Shown here: one piece after another, positions 7,208 to 11,091 of the stretch
Position numbering within the stretch: the first letter of the stretch is position 1
Layout of the letters: each line of letters begins with the position of its first letter
DNA from: Caulobacteraceae bacterium
GTDB lineage: Bacteria > Pseudomonadota > Alphaproteobacteria > Caulobacterales > Caulobacteraceae
NCBI GenBank assembly: GCA_947452665.1
Contig: CANGEH010000044.1
Coordinates: 1 to 11,091 of the forward strand
Direction of reading: 5' to 3'
Length of the DNA: 11,091 nucleotides
Translations under genes and position numbers: made by a program
Notes under the pieces: generated by a model
Database searches by the model: none
The model's input: only the letters and a program-made list of their open reading frames with translations
Told to the model about the DNA's origin: nothing

Positions 7208-7243
7208 GTGTTTCGACCTGAACACAACCGGATGTGACGCGGT

Positions 7244-10126
7244 ATGCCTAGCCTTGACTGGAACGATACGCGAGCCAAGGCCGCCGCATTTTCCCGCGAC
7301 TGGAGCGGGGCGCATTACGAAAAGGGTGAAACCCAGACCTTTTATAATGAGTTTTTCGAACTGTTTGGCGTGCCGCGCCGCCGGGTCGCCACCTTTGAGC
7401 AGAATGTGAAGCTCAATGCCAAGGACAGCGGCTTTATCGACCTGTTCTGGCCCGGCAAATTGCTGGTCGAGCAAAAGTCCGCCGGGCGCGACCTGATCCG
7501 CGCCAAACAACAGGCGCTCAAATACATACCCGGCATTAGCGACGATCAGTTGCCGCGCTATATCCTCGTTTCAGACTTCCAGAATTTTGAACTGACCGAT
7601 CTGGACACGGCCCCCGATCAACCCATCCGGTTCAAGCTGTCCGAGCTGCCCGACCGGGTGCAAGATTTTGGCTTTATTGTCGGTCAGGAAAAGCGGGTCT
7701 TTAAGGACCAGGACCCGGTCAATCTGCGCGCCTCAGAAATCATGGGCGCGCTGCATGACAGTCTTGAGGCCTCCGGTTATGGCGGCCATCAGTTGGAGCG
7801 GTTTCTGGTTCGCCTACTATTTTGCCTGTTTGCCGATGATACTGGCATATTCCAGCCGCTTGGTACGTTTGAAGCCTTTCTAATCGAGCGCACGCGCGAG
7901 GACGGCTCCGACCTTGGCCCCCTGATGATGCAGGTGTTTCAGGTTCTCGATACGCCAGACGCCAATCGCCAAACCACGCTCGATGCCGACCTAGCTATGT
8001 TGCCGCACATTAATGGCGACCTGTTTGCCGAGGCCTTGCCCCTGCCGTCCTTTAACCGGGAGATGCGCGATAAGCTATTGTTTGCCTGCTCCTTTGACTG
8101 GGCCAAGGTCTCGCCCGCCATATTCGGTTCGCTGTTTCAATCGGTCATGAACAAGGCCGAGCGGCGCAAAAAGGGCGCGCACTACACGTCCGAAAAAAAC
8201 ATACTCAAGGTGATTGAGCCCTTGTTTATGGACGATTTGAGGGCCGAATTTACCCACCTTAAAAGCCGCCGCGATGGCGGCCGTAAAAAGGCGCTGGAGG
8301 ATTTCCACGCCAGGCTTGGCAATTTGAAGTTTTTTGACCCGGCCTGCGGCTGCGGCAATTTCCTGGTCATTGCCTATCGCGAGCTGCGCCAGCTGGAAAT
8401 CGAGCTGATGCTGGAGCTGTTTCCGCGCGATCAGCTGGTCACCGATATTGGCTATTATACCCGCGTCGATGTCGACCAGTTCTATGGCATAGAGATTAGC
8501 GAGTTTCCGGCCCGCATTGCCGAGGTGGCGATGTGGATGATGGACCATATTATGAATGCGCGGCTATCGGCCGAATTTGGCCAGTCTTATCTGCGCATAC
8601 CGCTCAAGGCCTCACCCAATATCCGCCATGCCGATGCGCTGGAGCTAGACTGGTCCGAGGTCCTGGCCCCCGAGGCTTGTGATTATGTGTTCGGTAATCC
8701 GCCATTTGTCGGCGCTAAGCAGCAAACCGATTACCAACGCGCGCAAATTATTCGGATTGCAGCCTTAGGAAAATCTGGGGGCACGTTGGACTATGTCTGC
8801 GCCTGGTTCATCAAGGCCGGTGCCTATCTGAAAGCCGCAGGACAAAAAGCACCGCGCCTCGGCTTCGTTGCCACCAATTCCATTTCTCAAGGCGAACAGG
8901 TTGCGCAGCTTTGGCCTATTCTGTTTGAACGCTGCGGGCTCGAAATCGCCTTTGCCCACAGAACCTTCCAATGGATGTCCGATGCCAAAGGCAAGGCACA
9001 CGTGCATTGCGTGATTATCGGCCTGACGCGCAGTGCGGACGAGCCTAAAGAAAAACGCCTCTTCACATATGATGACATTTCTGGCGATCCGGTTGAAACC
9101 CGCCATAGCGCGTTAACGGCGTATCTGACAGACGGTGACCGTTTACCCAACCGTCATGTCACCGTTGCGGAGATTAGCGCTGCACTGACAAAGCGCCCCA
9201 AGCTAAAGACCGGGGTGCAGATGATTGATGACGGACATTATACATTCACTGACGGCGAATATCGCTTGTTTGTTAAGAATGACCCTGGCTCGGCTCCATT
9301 CTTTAAAAGGTTCCTCGGTGGCGATGAGTATATAAACGGGTTTTACCGCTGGATTCTGTATTTGATCGATGTTCCGCCTGAAGCTATTAAAAAAAGCCCA
9401 CTAGTAATTGACCGCATTCAAAAGGTTCGTGAATACAGATCAAAAAGTGACAGGGTTAGCACGGTAAAAATGGCTGACTATCCAACCAAGTTAGGCGTGG
9501 ATGAGCGCCCTACTGAGGGCTTTTTAGTAATTCCAAACACCAGCTCTGAGCGCCGAGATTATATACCAATCGGCTGGTTAGCCACAGACGTTGTTGCCAA
9601 TCAAAAATTGAGGATTTTAACAAACCCTACGCTTTGTGACTTCGCCGTCCTAACCTCACGCATGCATATGGCCTGGATGCGTACCGTTACAGGAAGGCTT
9701 GAAAGCCGATACATGTATTCAGTGGGGGTGGTCTATAACACCTTTCCATGGCCCGAAGCCGACGACACCCAGACTGAGCGGATCAGCGCCCTGGCCCAGG
9801 CCGTGCTTGATGCCCGCGCCGCGCATCCCGGCGCGACCTTGGCTGATCTTTATGACCCCGACACCATGCCGCCCAATCTGCGCAAGGCCCACACCGCCCT
9901 GGACCTGGCCGTCGACCGCCTCTATCGCCGCGAACCGTTCGCATCGGACCGCGAGCGGGTCGAACACCTGTTTGCCCTCTATGAAAAACTTACCGCCGAC
10001 CTGTTTACCCAAACGGCCAAGCCAAAACGCGGTCGGAAAAGGGGGGAGCCCAATCCCCCTTCCGTTTTCCCCGCGCAGTCCCCGCCTTCGCGGGGAGGGA
10101 CCCAGATCGTTTCGCGCGACCCGTAA
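7244..10126 (+). CDS. MmeI-like type IIL restriction-modification enzyme (fused nuclease and N6-adenine methyltransferase)
   Basis: A 960-residue protein laid out like MmeI (about 919 residues), in which one chain both cuts DNA and methylates adenine. The N-terminal nuclease motif is D66-x9-E76-Q-K78, matching the D-x9-E-x-K of MmeI. A helical spacer follows (about 160-300), then the gamma-class methyltransferase: AHYTSEKNI (312-320, motif X), FDPACGCGNFL (364-374, SAM binding) and NPPFVG (485-490, catalytic). The target-recognition domain spans about 620-830 and ends at the family hallmark YNTFPWP (831-837), followed by a helical C-terminal segment. All catalytic residues look intact. No strong ribosome site precedes the ATG; an in-frame TGA at 7235 limits extension. 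The recognition domain is markedly AT-rich (about 45% GC at 9361-9660, against 63-75% just after). Residues 938-960 and the stop are encoded by a repeat element. Sequence specificity cannot be read here. Confidence 0.92.
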   Translation: MPSLDWNDTRAKAAAFSRDWSGAHYEKGETQTFYNEFFELFGVPRRRVATFEQNVKLNAKDSGFIDLFWPGKLLVEQKSAGRDLIRAKQQALKYIPGISDDQLPRYILVSDFQNFELTDLDTAPDQPIRFKLSELPDRVQDFGFIVGQEKRVFKDQDPVNLRASEIMGALHDSLEASGYGGHQLERFLVRLLFCLFADDTGIFQPLGTFEAFLIERTREDGSDLGPLMMQVFQVLDTPDANRQTTLDADLAMLPHINGDLFAEALPLPSFNREMRDKLLFACSFDWAKVSPAIFGSLFQSVMNKAERRKKGAHYTSEKNILKVIEPLFMDDLRAEFTHLKSRRDGGRKKALEDFHARLGNLKFFDPACGCGNFLVIAYRELRQLEIELMLELFPRDQLVTDIGYYTRVDVDQFYGIEISEFPARIAEVAMWMMDHIMNARLSAEFGQSYLRIPLKASPNIRHADALELDWSEVLAPEACDYVFGNPPFVGAKQQTDYQRAQIIRIAALGKSGGTLDYVCAWFIKAGAYLKAAGQKAPRLGFVATNSISQGEQVAQLWPILFERCGLEIAFAHRTFQWMSDAKGKAHVHCVIIGLTRSADEPKEKRLFTYDDISGDPVETRHSALTAYLTDGDRLPNRHVTVAEISAALTKRPKLKTGVQMIDDGHYTFTDGEYRLFVKNDPGSAPFFKRFLGGDEYINGFYRWILYLIDVPPEAIKKSPLVIDRIQKVREYRSKSDRVSTVKMADYPTKLGVDERPTEGFLVIPNTSSERRDYIPIGWLATDVVANQKLRILTNPTLCDFAVLTSRMHMAWMRTVTGRLESRYMYSVGVVYNTFPWPEADDTQTERISALAQAVLDARAAHPGATLADLYDPDTMPPNLRKAHTALDLAVDRLYRREPFASDRERVEHLFALYEKLTADLFTQTAKPKRGRKRGEPNPPSVFPAQSPPSRGGTQIVSRDP

Positions 10127-10168
10127 TCCACACTCTAGATCCCCGCCTTCGCGGGGAAGGCGGAGGGG
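10056..10168. repeat. Palindromic dispersed repeat, downstream copy, overlapping the gene end
   Basis: The element carries two identical CCCCGCCTTCGCGGGG hairpins (10080-10095 and 10141-10156) with a 45-nt core between them. GGGACCCAGA (10097-10106) and GTAATCCACACTCT (10123-10136) repeat the core blocks of the upstream copy in the same orientation and with the same 26-nt offset. Outer arms starting CCCCTTCCG and ending CGGAGGGG are imperfectly complementary. The loops read CTTC here but GAAG or GCAG in the upstream copy. The core's GTAATCC supplies the TAA stop of the restriction-modification gene. The hairpins could also stop transcription after that gene. Confidence 0.82.
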
Positions 10169-10316
10169 AGTAGCTGGATGGATTAAGCCCTGCTTGACCT
10201 GCTGCCGGCTTGGTGGCCACCGGGATTGGCTAAATCAGCCCCTCCCCAAAATCTACCCAGACGATTAATCTGGCAAGCCCCGTGACCCGCCTTCCCAAAT
10301 GCGCTAACCTGTCCCC
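10169..10316. other. Short intergenic spacer without recognisable gene
   Basis: This 148-bp stretch lies between the repeat element and the Nudix gene. It contains the palindrome GGTGGCCACC (10212-10221) and no convincing promoter, RNA gene or ribosome site for the Nudix start. Confidence 0.5.
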
Positions 10317-10787
10317 ATGCTTTGGCGTCAGTCCCTAGAGCCGATCCTGCGGCCCTTGTTTCATTTTTGGTTTCGGCTTAGCCGGGGCATGACCCTGGGT
10401 GTGCGGGGGCTGGTCTTGGATGAGCGGGGGCATGTGCTCTTGATCCAGCACACCTATGTGCGCGGCTGGTATCTGCCCGGTGGCGGGGTCGATCCGGGCG
10501 AGGCGGCGGAGGCGGCCATGATGCGCGAATTGGTCGAGGAGGTGGGGATTATTGCCCAAGGCCGGCCCAAGCTCTTGTCCGTGCATTCCAACCATGCGCG
10601 GCACAAGGGTGACCATGTGCTCTATTACCATATTGAGGCCTGGGCGCAGGGGCAGGCGACGTCGCGCGGCGAGATCCATGCCATGGACTGGTTCGCGCCC
10701 GACGCCTTGCCAGAGGGTGTCACGGCCTCGACCCGCCGCCGTATTCTGGAGGCCTTGGGCCAGGTACCGCCGCATCCGGACTGGTAG
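10317..10787 (+). CDS. Nudix hydrolase
   Basis: A 156-residue Nudix-family pyrophosphohydrolase acting on a nucleoside diphosphate linked to some group; the substrate cannot be told. The Nudix box fits G-x5-E-x7-REUxEExGU exactly: G56 to I78, with E62, R70-E71-L72, E74-E75 and G77-I78. Preceding it, RGMTLGVRGLVLDERGHVLL is a typical strand pattern. The N-terminal helix (LEPILRPLFHFWFRLSRG) is amphipathic to hydrophobic and recurs, from family memory, in alphaproteobacterial relatives, which favours the ATG at 10317 despite the lack of a visible ribosome site. M25 (10389) is the alternative start. The gene lies between the repeat-bounded block and map, on the same strand as map with a 113-nt gap. 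Confidence 0.9.
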   Translation: MLWRQSLEPILRPLFHFWFRLSRGMTLGVRGLVLDERGHVLLIQHTYVRGWYLPGGGVDPGEAAEAAMMRELVEEVGIIAQGRPKLLSVHSNHARHKGDHVLYYHIEAWAQGQATSRGEIHAMDWFAPDALPEGVTASTRRRILEALGQVPPHPDW

Positions 10788-10900
10788 GCGCGGACGCTTT
10801 GGCTAGGGGGCTCTAAACCCTTGGCTTGAGCTTGATGTTTTGTGCTATGGTCACCCGCAAGACGCGAATGCCGCCCGGTTTGGTGGCGACGGAGCCGACC

Positions 10901-11091
10901 ATGACTGAGCTAGACCTGTTGCAAACCCAGATGCGCACCTCGGCGATCAAGATCCATAGCCAAGAGGATTTTGAGGGTATGCGCCGGGCGGGGCGGCTGG
11001 CGGCGGAATGTCTGGACATGCTGACGCCCTATGTGGTGTCCGGCGCGATTACCGATGATCTGGACAGGCTGGCGCGCGAATTTGTGCTTGA
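10901..11091 (+). CDS. map: Type I methionine aminopeptidase, N-terminal part, cut by window edge
   Basis: The first 63 residues of a protein beginning MTELDLLQTQ. The segment IKIHSQEDFEGMRRAGRLAAE, then LDMLTPYVVSGAITDDLDRLAREF, matches the N-terminal helices of type I methionine aminopeptidase (I-x-I-H ... M-R-x-A-G-R ... T-x-x-L-D), which removes the initiator methionine from nascent proteins. The metal ligands (two Asp, His, two Glu) lie beyond the window, so activity cannot be judged. The ATG at 10901 has GGAG at 10891-10894 with a 6-nt spacer. A weak promoter may lie in the preceding 113 bp. Confidence 0.88.
   Translation, partial: MTELDLLQTQMRTSAIKIHSQEDFEGMRRAGRLAAECLDMLTPYVVSGAITDDLDRLAREFVL

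Noticed and set aside
7244..10126. BREX PglX or type I HsdM identity for the large methyltransferase
   Set aside because: The N-terminal D-x9-E-x-K nuclease motif, the length, and the YNTFPWP ending of the recognition domain fit MmeI better, and no brx or hsd partner genes are adjacent.
9699..10268. 189-residue plus-strand frame overlapping the end of the restriction-modification gene
   Set aside because: An alternate frame of the conserved C-terminal region running into the repeat; Pro/Arg/Ser-rich with no recognisable domain.
10817..10860. Promoter for map in the 113-bp gap after the Nudix gene
   Set aside because: TTGAGC and TATGGT are present but the spacing is about 14 bp; other pairings are no better, so it is not listed as a feature.

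Overview
The window looks like chromosomal DNA of an alphaproteobacterium with moderately high GC. The lineage call rests on four things: a DUF1134/EipA protein, a PleC/DivJ-type cytosolic histidine kinase, a perfect CtrA-type box (TTAA-N7-TTAAC) upstream of eipA, and a PTR1/FolM-type short-chain reductase paired with folB. The order or genus cannot be fixed from the sequence.

Layout. (1) 1-620, minus: the 5' third of lepA (elongation factor 4), running off the left edge. (2) 621-778: a divergent regulatory region with a CtrA-type box. (3) 779-1396, plus: eipA, a periplasmic envelope-integrity protein. It converges on (4) 1393-2694, minus: a PAS-HisKA-HATPase histidine kinase. The two stop codons overlap in a single CTAG. 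(5) 2695-2860: an AT-rich spacer with two perfect inverted repeats. (6) 2861-5494, minus: pepN, an M1 aminopeptidase N. (7) 5569-6869, minus: a tight cluster of a 26-residue membrane microprotein, a FolM/PTR1-like reductase and folB, with gaps of 15 and 20 nt; this is probably a pterin/folate operon. (8) 6870-10316: an accessory-looking block. It holds a 960-residue MmeI-like type IIL restriction-modification enzyme (nuclease, N6-adenine methyltransferase and target recognition in one chain), bracketed by two same-orientation palindromic repeat elements. (9) 10317-10787, plus: a Nudix hydrolase. (10) 10901-11091, plus: the start of a type I methionine aminopeptidase, running off the right edge.

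The flanks are housekeeping: translation (lepA, map), peptide turnover (pepN), folate (folB, folM-like), envelope (eipA) and signalling. The most unusual part is the solo MmeI-family gene. Its recognition domain is much more AT-rich than the rest of the gene, which suggests a past specificity-domain exchange. Its last ~23 codons and its stop codon lie inside the downstream repeat element. The other points worth following are the CtrA box at eipA, which echoes CtrA control of eipA described in Brucella, and the tiny unannotated membrane protein heading the folate cluster.
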